Below, in pieces: positions 23,322 through 35,030 of a DNA stretch of 64,000 bases. The translations under genes were made by a program, and so were the position numbers. The stretch's first letter is position 1. Each line of letters begins with the position of its first letter. The notes under the pieces are model-generated. The model worked only from the letters and a program-made list of their open reading frames with translations. It did not search any database and was not told the DNA's origin. The stretch comes from Zea mays. Lineage: Eukaryota; Streptophyta; Magnoliopsida; Poales; Poaceae. The stretch spans positions 110,495,849 through 110,559,848 of the forward strand of contig NC_050104.1 in assembly GCF_902167145.1 (NCBI RefSeq). Reading direction: 5' to 3'.

Positions 23322-24052
23322 AGCGATGTAGCTCATATGTTCATATCCAGCTATTATACCAATGCACCATAGTTGTCAGCTGAAGGGTGGTCCTTAGAGC
23401 CACTATCATATGTTGACCTAGCATTTCTACCATACACTGGTGGTGGTGGTGGTCTGGTGGATTGGAGGATTTATTTGGTTCTGCTTTCTTGATCTCCACC
23501 GACAAACAAAGCAAATGACCTAAGCCTGGTCAAAGTCCCTTCCATTAATTACTATTAATTTAATCAGTCATGGACCAATAGAAAATTGGTTTGGATTTGT
23601 GAGTGCGGTGAGAGGAAAATAACTTATGCATAATTCGTTAGCAAGTAGATTTAGAAGTGTAGAAAAATGAGAAGACACTTTGAATGAATTGTACAATAGG
23701 AATATAACATGCATATAATCGAATGGCATCAATGAATGAGACAATTCAATGTGAGGCATATAACTTAAGAAAAAAACACTATTCAACTGGTGCAATTCAA
23801 AGGTTCTTTGATCAATAGTTGACCTTCTCAATGTTTGTGACAGTAGATTCTTAAAGAATGTCAGCATATCCACTGGATAACAATTGACATGCCCGCTCAT
23901 GTGTACTGTAAAGCTTGTCTCTCACATCACCGAGTATAATGCGATATGACTTAATCGAAGGAACCTTGTTCGAGAACTCTGTTACAGATGAAACAATGGT
24001 TAATAGGAATAGCCAAGTTTAGCAATCTACCATCTAAAAATTCTGAAACAAA

Positions 24053-24125
24053 AAAACCTAAATGTCAAATAATATTATTTGATAATCCATCTTACCTATA
24101 AAGTGCTTTGCATCTTTCTTTGACG
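24053..24125. repeat. 75-bp direct repeat, copy 2
   Basis: Second copy of 23248-23321; the WAV3-derived sequence begins directly after it. The interval 23322-24052 between the copies holds no recognised gene. Confidence 0.75.
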
Positions 24126-24827
24126 AAGTCCGCGCGGCAGATCGTCGACCGCCTTGTCGTCTGCGCGGCCGCCGCGACCACGACCACGACCACGGCAACG
24201 CTGGGGCAGCATTGTGCGTGGGCGACGCGCTGCGCAAGGCCACCAAGGTGCTCGAGGACCGGCGGGACCGCAACCCGGTGGCCACCGTCATGCTGCTCTC
24301 CGACACCCAGCAGCAGCAACAGCAGTCGGCAGCGCCGGAAAACTCGTCAAGGAAGCAGTTTGGGCGGCCAGCGGTGGCCCCAGCAACGCGCTTCACCCAT
24401 GTGGAGATCCCCATCGGCCCCGGCGACCCGCCTCCTCTTGTGTCCGAGTGCGAGGAGGAGCCTCCCGTGGAGCACGCGTTCGCCAAGTGCCTTGGCGGGC
24501 TGGTGAGCGTGGTGATGCAAGAGGTGCATCTGGAGCTGGCGTTCCCGACGGGGGAGATCACGGCGGTGTACTCGTGCAGGCCTGGGCAGCAAGCCGTGGC
24601 AGTCTTCGGTGGTGCGGGGGTGAGCATGCGGCTGGGCGAGATGTACGCAGAGGAGGAGCGCGAACTGCTGGTGGAGGTGCGGGCGCCGCTGGGCAGCCAC
24701 CCGCACTCGTTGACGGTGCGGTGCATGTACCGCAACCCGGCGTCGCAGGAGACGGTGCGCGGCGCGGTGCAGCCTCTGCTGCTGCCCGCGCTCCATGGCG
24801 AGCGGGCGCCGTCATCGTCGTCTCGGC
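24126..24827 (+). pseudogene. captured WAV3-type E3 ubiquitin ligase fragment
   Basis: It encodes SARQIVDRLVVCAAAA, then after a frameshift near 24205 VGDALRKATKVLEDRRDRNP and VATVMLLSD, then EHAFAKCLGGLVSVVMQEVH and MYAEEERELLVEVRAPL. This is the von Willebrand A region and the following segment of the plant WAV3/EDA40 family of RING E3 ligases. In intact members the RING lies upstream, and it is missing here. GC-rich, intronless piece in the orientation opposite to the Helitron. The frameshift and lost RING make it a broken fragment. Confidence 0.75.
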
Positions 24828-24995
24828 AATTGTTGACATCACTACAACAGTAAGATTTCTTAATATAAATATCACACTTTGCAAGTTGTGAACAACAAAC
24901 CTTTCACAAAATATAAAATTCGCTAAGGTAATAGGAAGATAAGTCTGAATTAAAACTTCAATAATAACATCTGATAGATGGCATCTAGAGAAGGT
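24827..24995. repeat. direct repeat after the WAV3 fragment, copy 1
   Basis: Starts CAATTGTTGACATCACTAC exactly where WAV3 similarity stops and ends at AGAGAAGGT. It recurs at 25389-25538 with small indels. Confidence 0.75.
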
Positions 24996-25388
24996 CTCAG
25001 CGTCTATGTCAGCGGGGCAGTTGCATGGGCAGTGCAGCGAGCCGCGGAGCAGCGAGTACGTGTGTTTGTGTCAAGGTAATTCAAGCGAAGTGTATTCAGC
25101 TACTACTCTAGCAAAGTAACGCAAATGACCAAAGGCATATAAGAGGAGCATGTTTAGACTACATATTTTCATAAGCAAACAACCATAGCTGTTGCTAGGT
25201 AGGCATTTAGAACAGAAAATCTAGGAGCAACGCAACCTACAAATCTGTATCGTAGAGAAGAATTCGGTAAAAAGGTTGGAAACCAGAAAAACCATTTTAA
25301 TTAGGACCAAAACAACCTGATAATGTGTATTCAAGACATGGGATCAGCAATCATAGACTGTCATGAATTGTGACCCCCAACAGAAAAA

Positions 25389-25538
25389 CAATTGTTGACA
25401 TCACTACAACAGTAAGATTTCTTAATACTAAATAAATATCACACTTTCACAAAATATAAAATTCGCTAAGGTAATAGGAGGATAAGTCTGAATTAAAACT
25501 TCAATAATAGCATCTGATAAATGGCATCTAGAGAAGGT
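25389..25538. repeat. direct repeat after the WAV3 fragment, copy 2
   Basis: Second copy of 24827-24995. It lies in the minus-strand intron next to the unidentified exon at 25545-25680. Confidence 0.75.
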
Positions 25539-25544
25539 GTGAAC

Positions 25545-25680
25545 CTTGTACTGATGATCAGTTGTGTCTTCTGTCAAAGTAAAAGCATATCTAAGAACAT
25601 CAGAAGCATCAGACCATGATTGCACTCGATCTTTTGTTTCAGGATGAGATAAAATGTATCCCATATTTTCTGGAATAATC
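25545..25680 (-). pseudogene. captured exon of an unidentified gene
   Basis: An open minus-strand block with clean borders (TTGTAG before 25680; AAG/GTTCAC after 25545). It encodes ENMGYILSHPETKDRVQSWS and LRYAFTLTEDTTDHQYK. Codon use looks like a real exon. I do not recognise the family. Confidence 0.5.
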
Positions 25681-26132
25681 CTACAAATTCAAAGGGAAAA
25701 CATCAGGTGGGAAATCGTCAGGTATCAACCATAACGTCCTGTATATTAGGATCAGCATATACACAGATCCTAAGAAATGACCATTGCATGAGGTAGCCCT
25801 ACTCAGTTTAGCAAGTAACAACCAATCTGATCTAAAGGGCAGAACAAGCAAATGCTACCAATACGTGCATCGATCCATTCACAGAACGAAGTGAGCTTCA
25901 AGCATGCCAAGTACATAATTTCGAATAGATGGCGTTATTGTATCCAAAAAGCAGATGCCACCAAGAAAGACATGGAAGGCACATAACTGGCTATAGGTTC
26001 AGTAGTGACATGAGCAACAACTGATGGTCTTGAGATTGTGGGACTTTTGCATCGGGTAGATGTATTTCAGTATTTGATTTAACTTGTGATATAAGTTTAT
26101 CTAATGACTTACTGCACTTATTTTTCCTTCAG
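25681..26132. other. Helitron B filler, intron-like, nothing recognised
   Basis: No coding segment recognised. It ends in a pyrimidine-rich acceptor tract (TTTTTCCTTCAG) that belongs to the exon at 26133. Confidence 0.4.
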
Positions 26133-26280
26133 ATGAACGAGAGCTTGTTCACATGTGAACTTTCAAAACAAACCTTATCATCCGTCAAGGATACAGTTGA
26201 AATGGCTGTCAAAAAATGGGGAGAGAAATCATTAACTGAACTGGAAGCAGAAAAGCGGTTGTCCTACTCATGTGAGAAGG
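26133..26280 (+). pseudogene. captured exon of an unidentified gene
   Basis: 148 nt between a good acceptor (TTTTCCTTCAG) and donor (GAGAAG/GTAAGC). It is open in one frame and encodes MNESLFTCELSKQTLSSVKD and AVKKWGEKSLTELEAEKRLS. The helical, charged composition suggests a coiled coil. Family not recognised. A further short block after TTGTTCAG at about 26367 may continue it. Confidence 0.45.
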
Positions 26281-28149
26281 TAAGCCTATTTTAGGAACCA
26301 TGAGAGGTCAAATTCTATATGTTGCTATTCAGTGTAGCGTAGTGTTCACATGATCAATTTTGTTCAGGTCATTACAGCAGGTGGTAGGAACAGAGCGCCA
26401 TGAATCACACATAATTGACAATCATAGAAGGCGACATGAAACGGGCCTTCGATAGAAAGATTTGAGTCTGACAGACGTGAGGGTTACAAGCCTCATTAGT
26501 TTGAAGCTGTTACTGCAACTGACCAGGGCAATGCAGCCAAAAGGGACGTCCAACATGCATCACACAAGTTGCAGCCAAATCTAATTCAGCTAGGGAAACC
26601 AGAAATGCATGGACTAATTTTAATGGATCAGTGAGTAACAAGGGCATTTCTAGTTCAGGGTCAAGTCGTGTGGTTACAACCAATTGCATTAGCTGTTTTT
26701 ATGTGAATTGCATTGTAAAGTTATTAATACAGTACTACTGGCATTAAGACACTTTATGAAAATCCACACAATTTTGCAGGCTGACAGTTATTGCAAGGTG
26801 CTATAATTTTTCTGCTCTAATATTAATGCAATTCTGTAAAATAATGTGAAATCCAGTTAAAAAAATCACTGAGCATGCAGTTTTGGTAAATCAAAATTGA
26901 ATCCAGATGTTACTAAAATAGGGAACCCACTGATCATGCAGTTTTGGTAAATCAAATTGACTCCCCTGCAATGCTAACCCATCAGTGACTCAATTAGAAA
27001 ATTTGAGTAACTAAATTCAGAGCATCTCTGAAAATTAATGCAAAAGAAAGGTAGAAGGTCAAGTAAATATAGCCTTCCTAAATCTGCCAGATCAGTGAGA
27101 AATAATTAATGCAAAATCATATTAAGGGTTTCAAGGGAATCGCTGGTGCATAGACACGAAGATGAGTTATCGCATACTTTTGGTCGTCATCAACAAAACA
27201 ATTTCTGTGTACACAAGTGGAAAGCACTGGCATCGTAGTACTCATCGTATTCAAGGAACAAATTTTTTCATAGAACAAGGCATTTGACAGATCTAGCCAT
27301 TTCATATTCACTGATCAAGGAACAACCATTTCGCAGATCATTCCATTGCACAGATCTACGCATTTCATATTCAAAGTCAAGGAAAGGGGAAGCAGTGTTG
27401 AACCTTTCGTATAGACGAGGCCGACCACACTGCGGACCGAGGAGACCACCACGCGCTGGCTCTGACCTCGATGAAGGCCTGCTCCAAGATTGTGTTAACC
27501 GCCACTGCCGTTGCCTACAGGGCCTCTTTCGAGCGTTGAATCCTCACCGGCCCCGCCTAGACTCTGAGCGCTTCGCCCGTTTCCTTACCTAAAATGTCGG
27601 CAACCATCTGTTAGGCAGTTTTACTTAACTAAAATGGAAGGATGCTGTAGAGCATGTATCACAAGAACCAAAGTCAAAACAACTCTAAAAACCAATGCAA
27701 GATCCTCAAAATATCTAGATGGCATTTGAAATTTGATGAACATGTGAAATACCTCTTTCCTCATGGGATCTTCGTTCTCTAACAGGAACAACTCAATGTG
27801 CAAGGTGAGGACATGTACGCTGCAAAACAGCAAAGTTAAATATGTTATTCAACATCATTACATGAATGAATGCCCATCCTTCAAATACATACTATCTATG
27901 TGTCTGTGCTGCTTCTGGGCTAGGTTCACCTGGATAAGTGAAACATAGAGGTTGTCCACAACCAAGTCTTTCACTAAAAAATAACAGAAATGCAAGGCAA
28001 ACCAAACAGTAGAAAATCTTGTGCACATTTAAAAAGAAAGAGAAATAAGCTATACATCAGTGTTACTCTCAACATTCTTCAGTAAGTCCAAAATGAACCT
28101 AGCTGTTTAACAGACCAGTGGCCCTAACCATTGGAATGTCGAGACTATG
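26281..28149. other. Helitron B filler, nothing firmly identified
   Basis: Mostly AT-rich intron-like DNA. Around 27400-27590 a short GC-rich stretch stays open (RRGRPHCGPRRPPRAGSDL...) but matches nothing I know. A near-repeat CATGCAGTTTTGGTAAATCAAA occurs at about 26874 and 26935. Confidence 0.4.
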
Positions 28150-28285
28150 GTTGTGTGGTGCGACCAACAACACCACAGTATCTCCGGAAGACAATTGACT
28201 GCCTGTGAGCAATAATATCCTCAAGGTATCGCTTAGCCTTGGCCATAGACAACTTGTGAAGCACAAAAGTTGTCTTCCTTATGTT
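28150..28285 (-). pseudogene. captured exon of ribosomal protein L17 (uL22)
   Basis: A minus-strand acceptor (CTGCAG at 28286-28291) precedes NIRKTTFVLHKLSMAKAKRY and LEDIIAHRQSIVFRRYCGVV GRTTQ, the conserved LRKLPL.KAKRYLEDV.AH...FRRY core of cytosolic uL22. It then hits a stop. It is a decayed single-exon fragment. Confidence 0.8.
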
Positions 28286-28799
28286 CTGCAGTGAACGTAT
28301 CAGTTTAGAAAAGATAATGGAAAGATAAGCCAATCTCAGATATGCCATTCGATATCAACTAATCACTGAACTGCACCACAATATGCCTACGTTGAATGTG
28401 GGATAGCCCAAAAAGGGTTTCAAGCTTACAGAATGCAAAAACCTTCAATTGCAGGTTCATAGGCTAGCCTTATGTGCCTAAGTTCTAATTACAATTACAG
28501 AAAAATAACCTAGAATATTATGCATAGTATATTTTTCTAACGACCACTATAAGGTATACCACATTGGTGATTGGTGGATGAGAAGTTGAACGAACACAAA
28601 TATGAGAACTTATTGATATTTGCGCTAAACCAACTGATATGTTCCAATATTGCAAGTGCGGACAAGTTATTAATTATTGTAGTCATTTCACAAAGTAATG
28701 TTCATGTACGGTGTTTGTGAATGCACAAAAGGAAGCATCTGGCATCTGTTTAGCGATGTAACAAGTGTATAGAATCATTAAGGAAGTGAAAAGCATCAC

Positions 28800-28989
28800 C
28801 TGACCATCAGGACCAGTCTGTGTCCATCATATCTGGGTTTGGCCTATACTTCAGGAGGTCTTCCTCATCCGAATGCCCATCCTTCCCATTCGCCTCTGCA
28901 TTTCCTGATTTCTCTCGAGCAGTGGCATTGTCAGCCGCATTGGTGAGCTTCTGGATTTGGTAATCTACCTTCTTGTCACTCAGACGAAT
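28800..28989 (-). pseudogene. captured exon of a neuroguidin / SAS10-C1D family gene
   Basis: Borders TTGTAG/ATTCG (28989) and CAG/GTGATG (28800). It encodes RLSDKKVDYQIQKLTNAADN and HSDEEDLLKYRPNPDMM. The KVDYQIQKL and DLLKYRPNPD motifs are typical of neuroguidin-like nucleolar proteins of the SAS10/C1D family, which act in small-subunit rRNA processing. A one-base shift just after PDMM breaks the frame before the donor. Confidence 0.7.
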
Positions 28990-29342
28990 CTACAAGAGCG
29001 CAGCAGCAGAGCCATAGGTAGAAACCACATGCAGTTTAGCTTCATTCTCCAGTACCAAAAGTATCATCAACTCACATATTGTAAAGTTGATAACAAAGCG
29101 CGCAAGTTGCCCTGTTTTCCAGTAGACCACCTCTTAATTTCGAAGTCTAAAGTGTCTCCAATTCTCTGTAATTCACAATGTCCAAACAAACAAGTGGGTT
29201 GTTAGCATCCAAGCAAGTGTAGTTAAAGGACCAAGGCATGCTGTAATCACGGACTGAAAATGTGGTGAGATATGAAAGCTGAAAACAATTTTAGATAATA
29301 ACAAATGTTGGTGAGATATGCTATAATCAAAGGTGAGTTGTT

Positions 29343-29430
29343 ACTTGGTCTATTTCATCTCTGAAATGAACACCAGAGTGTAGACTACTTGGTCTATTTC
29401 ATCTCTGAAATGAACACCAGAGTGTAGACT
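29343..29430. repeat. perfect 44-bp tandem duplication
   Basis: 29343-29386 and 29387-29430 are identical (ACTTGGTCTATTTCATCTCT... to ...GTGTAGACT). Confidence 0.9.
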
Positions 29431-29691
29431 GTTTTGAGTGTTGACATGGACTAAAGCAAGCATAATCAAGTTGATATGGATATGAAAAGCATATGTACTT
29501 ACATCTCTCTCAGCCTGCTCCTTGTGAGCTTTTGCATATATCGTTCATTCTTCTCAGCCCGAGATTTTCATCCGAGACCATCACGAATCAAAAAGTGCCC
29601 TCCTTGCAGCAATGGGAAACTTGAAGGACGTTTTTAGTTGTATAAAGCCACGATGGCATTCCTCATGATGGTTGTATTAATCTTCTTGCAG

Positions 29692-31228
29692 CAATGGGAA
29701 ACGAAAAAGCAAATAGCCATTGGGAAGCAGAGCTGCCTCCTAAATATGATAGGGTTGGGATAGAGAATTTCATCCGTGCAAAGTATGATTTTCCCAGATC
29801 TTTCAGTACCTTGAATATGTCATTCTTATCCTCCTACTCTTCAAACACTAATATCTACACGTAATATATTATGCCTGAAATGTAGATATGAGGACAAGAG
29901 ATGGGTACCAAGGAATGGAACATTGCGACTTTCCTCCGGTGTTCGAGATGAGAAGAGCCAAGAGTCTCCAGCTAGTGCTAATTGGAGTGGACATCATAGA
30001 TCTTCATTTGAGCAAAACCATGCTTCACCAGCTCTTCCGAGCAAAGTTGCACCTGTAGCTTCAAGGATACCCTCTCAGGTAATCCTTTGCTACCAAAGCT
30101 TTCCTAAACAACAGTCAATTTGTCAATGTGAAACTGGCAGATGTGTATTCAGACAGGACTCTTTTGAATATTTAGCTCTTGTTCTTAAGTCAGGCTAAGT
30201 AATCCACATTGCAGAAATCTTAATTCCAATTATTTTAACACAACAATGTAATCCTTTCTAATCTGGCATGATTGCATGGGAAGCAGGCATCACCTCAGCC
30301 CCCAAAGGTAGAACCACCAGTTCCTAAGGTGGTTTCACCTCCTCAGCCACAAAAATCTCCTGCCAAAGTTGAGGCAACACCCCCTAAAGTTGAGAAGCCA
30401 TCAGTTGCGCCGCCTCCTAAAGTTGATTATGCTACTGATCTCTTTAACATGTTATCAATGGATGGAACAATAGAGAAAGAGCCAGAGTCATCTCCAAACG
30501 ACGATAATGCCTGGGATGGCTTCCAGTGTAAGTTCTTGTGACTATTCGACTGATGAACTGTTCTATTTATGTGTTCATTTTATTGTGCCTTTCTTACTTT
30601 GTTGGATCTTAGTATGATATTTATGGATTTCCATGTCACTTTTTTGTACTGTTGCTCATGGAATATCAAAACTGTTCAGCTGCACAACCAGTACCTAGCT
30701 CCGAGGAAAAAGATTCTGCCAAACCAGCAGAAAGCAAGACCCAGTCTACATCTGGAATAGAAGACTTATTTAAAGATTCGCCAGCTGTGTCGTTATCCTC
30801 AGCTCCAGTTGTTTCCCAAGAAAATGCAAAGAATGATATCATGAGTTTGTTTGAGAAGGTGAGCACCAGCACTCCTTTGAAAAAAAAAATCGTGAAAAAT
30901 GGTTCTATATAAAAGAAAGGGCACATCTATGGTCTATCTAAGAAATAGCTATGTTTTGCAGTCCGATATGGCATCACCATTTGCTGTCCAACAGCAGCAG
31001 CTGGCGTTTATGTCTCAGCAGCAAGCTCTTCTAATGGCTGCTCTTAAAGCTGGAAATTCACCACAAATAGTTCCAGGGAATGCCAATCAACTAAACACTA
31101 ACGTTTCTAATCCCCCTCTTGGAACCTTGCCTTTCCAAAACTGGACAAATCTTGGCTATCAAAATCCTGGGTTGACTCTAGCAGCAGCACAGAATGGTGC
31201 CACAATGAGGAGCATTTCAGTTTCCTGA
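29692..31228 (+). pseudogene. captured AGD5/NEVERSHED-type ARF-GAP gene, 5'-truncated (five exons)
   Basis: Exons 29692-29782, 29886-30078, 30287-30527, 30680-30858 and 30962-31228 all have GT/AG borders and compatible phases. They encode MGNEKANSHWEAELPPKYDR and FIRAKYEDKRWVPRNG (the end of the ARF-GAP domain), then P/K-rich linker, YATDLFNMLSMDG and AWDGFQ, SGIEDLFKDSP, and a Q-rich tail (FAVQQQQLAFMSQQQALLMA). The family controls ARF GTPases in trans-Golgi/endosome traffic. The zinc-finger CxxC part and arginine finger are missing upstream of 29692, so no GAP activity is possible. The reading frame from 29692 to the stop at 31228 shows no internal stop. It runs against the Helitron's direction. 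Confidence 0.8.
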
Positions 31229-32101
31229 GCACTCGATGCCTAATTATGACAGTGGAAAGGCTGCTAACAGTATGATCAAACAGAGAGCGAGGGAATGAAG
31301 GATCTAACTCTTTAAAATGTCGAGTATTAGAAGAGGGAAAGTAAGTAATCAGAGTGGTTGATGCAAAATGTTCTGAGCTGTCTAAATTTGAGTCTGAGTA
31401 TCATGAGGTATGCAATTCCCTTTTACATAGTTTATTTATAAAGGTTCTCCATTTATCATAAAATTTTAGCAACAAACTACTAAAAGTAAATCCCAATTAA
31501 ATTGAACCCTCCAGTGATTAGTGTAGTCAAGCATAACTAAGTTACCTTTTCAAGCCACCGACAATGGATTTGAAGAAGAAACTTAAGCTCGACAAATTTT
31601 GAATTAGATATTCCCTTCGTAACTGCAAAATTTTTAGACCTTTTTAAACTTCACAGCTAGAATAATGTCTGTCTTAAGACGCTCTACAATAGCAGATTCA
31701 GCACAACCCTTTCTAGATAACTTCTGGTGTAAGGATTTTATGTCAACCACATTAGTAAAAATATAAGTGCACATCAAATATATATAAGCAGAAATTGTTA
31801 CTGATATTTCAAGAAATTCATCAAGATTAGTTGCAATTGTTTCCTAGTAAATATTGGTAACTGGTCTTGTCAAACAGCCACCCTTCCCCTTCCAATTCTA
31901 CAGTTACATCTTCTGTGTATAATCTATGGCCGATAGTTCAGTCACTGTCATACCTAACAAGCAGGAGGATTTCATATGACAAGGCCAGGAAAAAAGACTA
32001 TTAATTAAGATTTAAAATATAAATATGTATTCGTATAAGGATTTCAAATGAACTATGTACTTTTTGGTTATCTTATTCCCATTATATAATATTGTTTACA
32101 G
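31229..32101. other. Helitron B filler, nothing recognised
   Basis: AT-rich intergenic or intron-like DNA. Just after the ARF-GAP stop a short open block (31223-31300, ...EHSMPNYDSGKAANSMIKQ) may be a further degenerate exon. Confidence 0.35.
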
Positions 32102-32410
32102 GCTCACGTCTTGGTGAAATGGAACGTGATTGTTTAATTGCATATGGTGCTAGAATGCTAATATTTGAACGCCTAGTGTTTTCAAATGATTCTTATAAAG
32201 TCCAGGTGATACCAGAAGTAGTTCGTGGTTTGTGTTTTTTCAGGTTTGCAGTATATGTGCTACCAGTAGTAGTTTGTGACGTGTGAATATTTTTCAGGTT
32301 TGCAGAACATGTGGCTTGTTAGGCTACTACAACCATAAACTGTTCAATGTGCAAAAAATGGGAAAATATAGCCTAGATGAGGCTGCCATATGCTTGCAAG
32401 CTTTTGTTAA
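32102..32410 (+). pseudogene. captured RNA polymerase III subunit 2 (RPC2) fragment, two exons
   Basis: Exon 32102-32205 encodes [20 protein letters not shown] and [14 protein letters not shown]. The next exon, from 32298, encodes VCRTCGLLGYYNHKL. This is the C-terminal clamp of the second-largest RNA polymerase subunit, and the wording fits Pol III (NRPC2) best. The first CxxC of its zinc site is present. The second (TGTTCAATGTGC at about 32342) is shifted out of frame and stops follow. Acceptors at 32101 and 32297 and the donor at 32206 are good. Broken fragment, on the strand opposite to the Helitron. Confidence 0.75.
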
Positions 32411-33524
32411 AGGTACTGCAAAAGAGCAAAATGTGTTGTTGCTTCAATCATAGAACCTGAAAATTTGTCCTTCTCCTCGGCTTGATTCCTCAGCCTCCGA
32501 AGGCTTTATGTATTTGGCTTCATCCGAAGCTCGTATACGACGGTCGTCCAAAGCATTCTTCCCTGAACACCTGCACGTTCTATCCAAAGGCAACCTTCGG
32601 CATTAACCTTGCAGTGTACAGATAACAAAATAGAACGGTTAATGAGCGTTTTGAGGACCTTCGGGAGAAGGAGACCCCCAACATATACATACAAGAAGGA
32701 TCCAGATACAACTTCAGTACTTGACTCCATAGTACGAATAACTCCTTTATCATGGTAGTTGTTTGCTGAGAACTTGTTAAAAGAGAATGGCTTAAGCTTC
32801 CAAGCAATTCTTAAAAGGGTATGATCTTGAGATGAGTTCTCTTCCTGTAAATAGAAATGAGAAATCATTCAAAACTATGTCTTGTGCTGCTCCACAAGAT
32901 ATTCATAAATGTAGCCATCAAACAAAGAACATAGTTTTGGCTCAAATACAAAATAGCTAGAATTTTAAGTAGCCAAGAAAGTGACATGCAAAGAACAAGC
33001 GACCCTACCCTTAGCCGTGAAACAAAGAATGCAACTAAGCCATTGATGCCACTACAAGGCCTATCGAGAAGTTGATGTGTCTTCAAACTGACCAGAGAAA
33101 CCATTTTAATGAAAACCACTGCACCTAGGCATTTATCTTACCTGTCAAGTTCACCGAGCAAGTAAGCTCATGGGCCAGACAACCATGAAGTGGAAGAACC
33201 ACAGGTACCTCCCATTGTACATCGACATACTGGACATCGGCTGGTAAAGCGTAGCCTTGCCCCTGGGAAAATTAGTATATCCATTATGCACTCAATGTTT
33301 GCTCATGTTATTCTCAAAAAAATTCAAACATCACCGGATCAACTATATACCTTCACGGTTGCAGATAGCACAGGGCATGCTATTCCAGGTTCATACATTT
33401 GGAAAGTGCCTCTTAGTCGTCACAAGAACACATTGCTGTCAACAAGGAGGAATAACCCTAGAATGGTGAGTTTGGATAGGTGAGAAATCCTTAAAATAAT
33501 AGAGCTCTAAATATAAACACTTAC
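32411..33524. other. Helitron B filler with possible degenerate exons
   Basis: The minus strand between 32868 and 32506 stays open for 120 codons (KLKPFSFNKFSANNYHD...) but no family is recognised. Nothing else is supported. Confidence 0.35.
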
Positions 33525-33683
33525 CAATAAGAGGGGCTTGAAGTTCATTCAGTATGTGATGGAACAGATCAGAGTTTGTCGAAGTGTCTAGTGCCATATT
33601 GTTAAGATTAACCTCCACCAACACCAAATCAAGGTCTGCTTCTTTAGCAGCCCCACATTTAATCAAATCCAGGGCCGCTTTTA
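33525..33683 (-). pseudogene. captured exon, possibly response-regulator receiver-like
   Basis: 159 nt with acceptor AAACAG (33684-33689) and donor ATTG/GTAAGT (33524). It encodes VKAALDLIKCGAAKEADLDL and VLVEVNLNN, then LFHHILNELQAPLI. The spacing (helix, D-L-V-L-x-E-V-N, then a helix and PLI) recalls a plant response-regulator receiver domain. The phospho-acceptor aspartate is not obvious, so the identity is tentative. Confidence 0.35.
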
Positions 33684-34862
33684 CTGTTTGGAAGGAAAAA
33701 CTACGCAACAATAAAGGTAATAAGATTAAAATATTTGGAAAATTAATATGTGTATTTAGCATTGTTCTACACTTAATGGACCCTGCAATTGACATCACTA
33801 CACATATAAATATAGTCATAATATTAAGGAAAGCTTGGTGATGCTTATATAGAAAAATAAATAAATCCCATTACGAAGTCTTGGTGATGCTCACAGCTTG
33901 GTGATGCTCACTTTATATTTATTCATCCAGCTGACTTCTAGAAGTTCCAAAGAAGTCATTACAAAACACATAGTTTAAGGACCAGAAGCCTGAGATTGCT
34001 CACCATCTTAATTAGTTGTTGCCTTCGCTTCCTGATTGATGATTCCCTGCTATCAAGGTATAGTAACCATATTGTGCGACTATAAATTGCACCCAGCAGA
34101 ACTGATTCTCCAAGAGCCTGAAGAAACAAGTGGATCATCAATTAACCCTACCCCATCATTGTTATTTCTACAGGTGTGTCAACACTTATCCCAAAATATC
34201 AGATGTGTTGTGCACTAAGCATTACTATAAAGTGGACAGTACTTCGCTAATGAAAATCTTCCCTTTCCTGGTTCTCTTCTCCCTCTCTGATTTACCTTTT
34301 TCAAACATAACGCTGGATATGGATTTATCAGATTAACTGGCAAGTAATAAACATTATTAAGGTAAAATGATGTCATATGTTTTCATTCATAGTAGCAAAA
34401 TAGTATAGTAGAATCCTTTTAAAACCACCAAGGTCATACATAAGGAAAAAAACTACACCAAAAATACAGATAGATTACCAATTCATGACTGCATATTCTT
34501 TTTTAACGGCCAGGAAAGCCCATGAAAATACATGAGTTTCAGTCTTTCATTAGACAAAAAAAATAGGGCAAACAAAAGATCAGGAAACTTCTACATTGTA
34601 GGGGAAAACACTGAACAATAAGCTCATACCTGACTGAGCATGTGCATTACATCTAGACAATTATCCAAATCTGGACCCTATTCCTCTTTATAGTTCCCAG
34701 CCTCTGGAGAAAACAAGACAGGCACGCGCGCGCACAAATAAGGTCAACGAGAGTCGTCGATGTAAGGGGTGCTGCTTGAAGGGGTTACAGGGCTACCAAG
34801 AACGTGGTGGGAGTAAGGAGCAGTTGGGGCTGACGCTAAATTGAACAGGTCATGAGGTACAG
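33684..34862. other. Helitron B filler, nothing recognised
   Basis: AT-rich intron-like DNA without a supported coding segment. Confidence 0.35.
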
Positions 34863-35030
34863 GAAACTTGCGCTCGCCGAGAGTGTTCCAGAGCTTGATG
34901 GTCTTTTCACGGGACGCGGAGACGATCTGGCGGTTGTCGACTGAGAAGACGACGGAGAGAACGTTCTTCTCGTGGTCGACGAAGTGACGGGTGGTGAGGA
35001 CGGTGGAGAGGTCCCAGAGGAGGAGAGGGA
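34863..35030 (-). pseudogene. captured RACK1-like WD40 fragment
   Basis: The minus strand encodes [20 protein letters not shown], then [20 protein letters not shown] and [41 protein letters not shown] is the hallmark WD repeat of the plant RACK1/GB1-like 40S-associated scaffold. About one and a half WD repeats remain. They lie about 400 bp inside the Helitron 5' end, in the Helitron's direction. An ATG at 35130 opens the frame (128 codons), but the N-terminal 35 residues are not RACK1. Confidence 0.8.
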
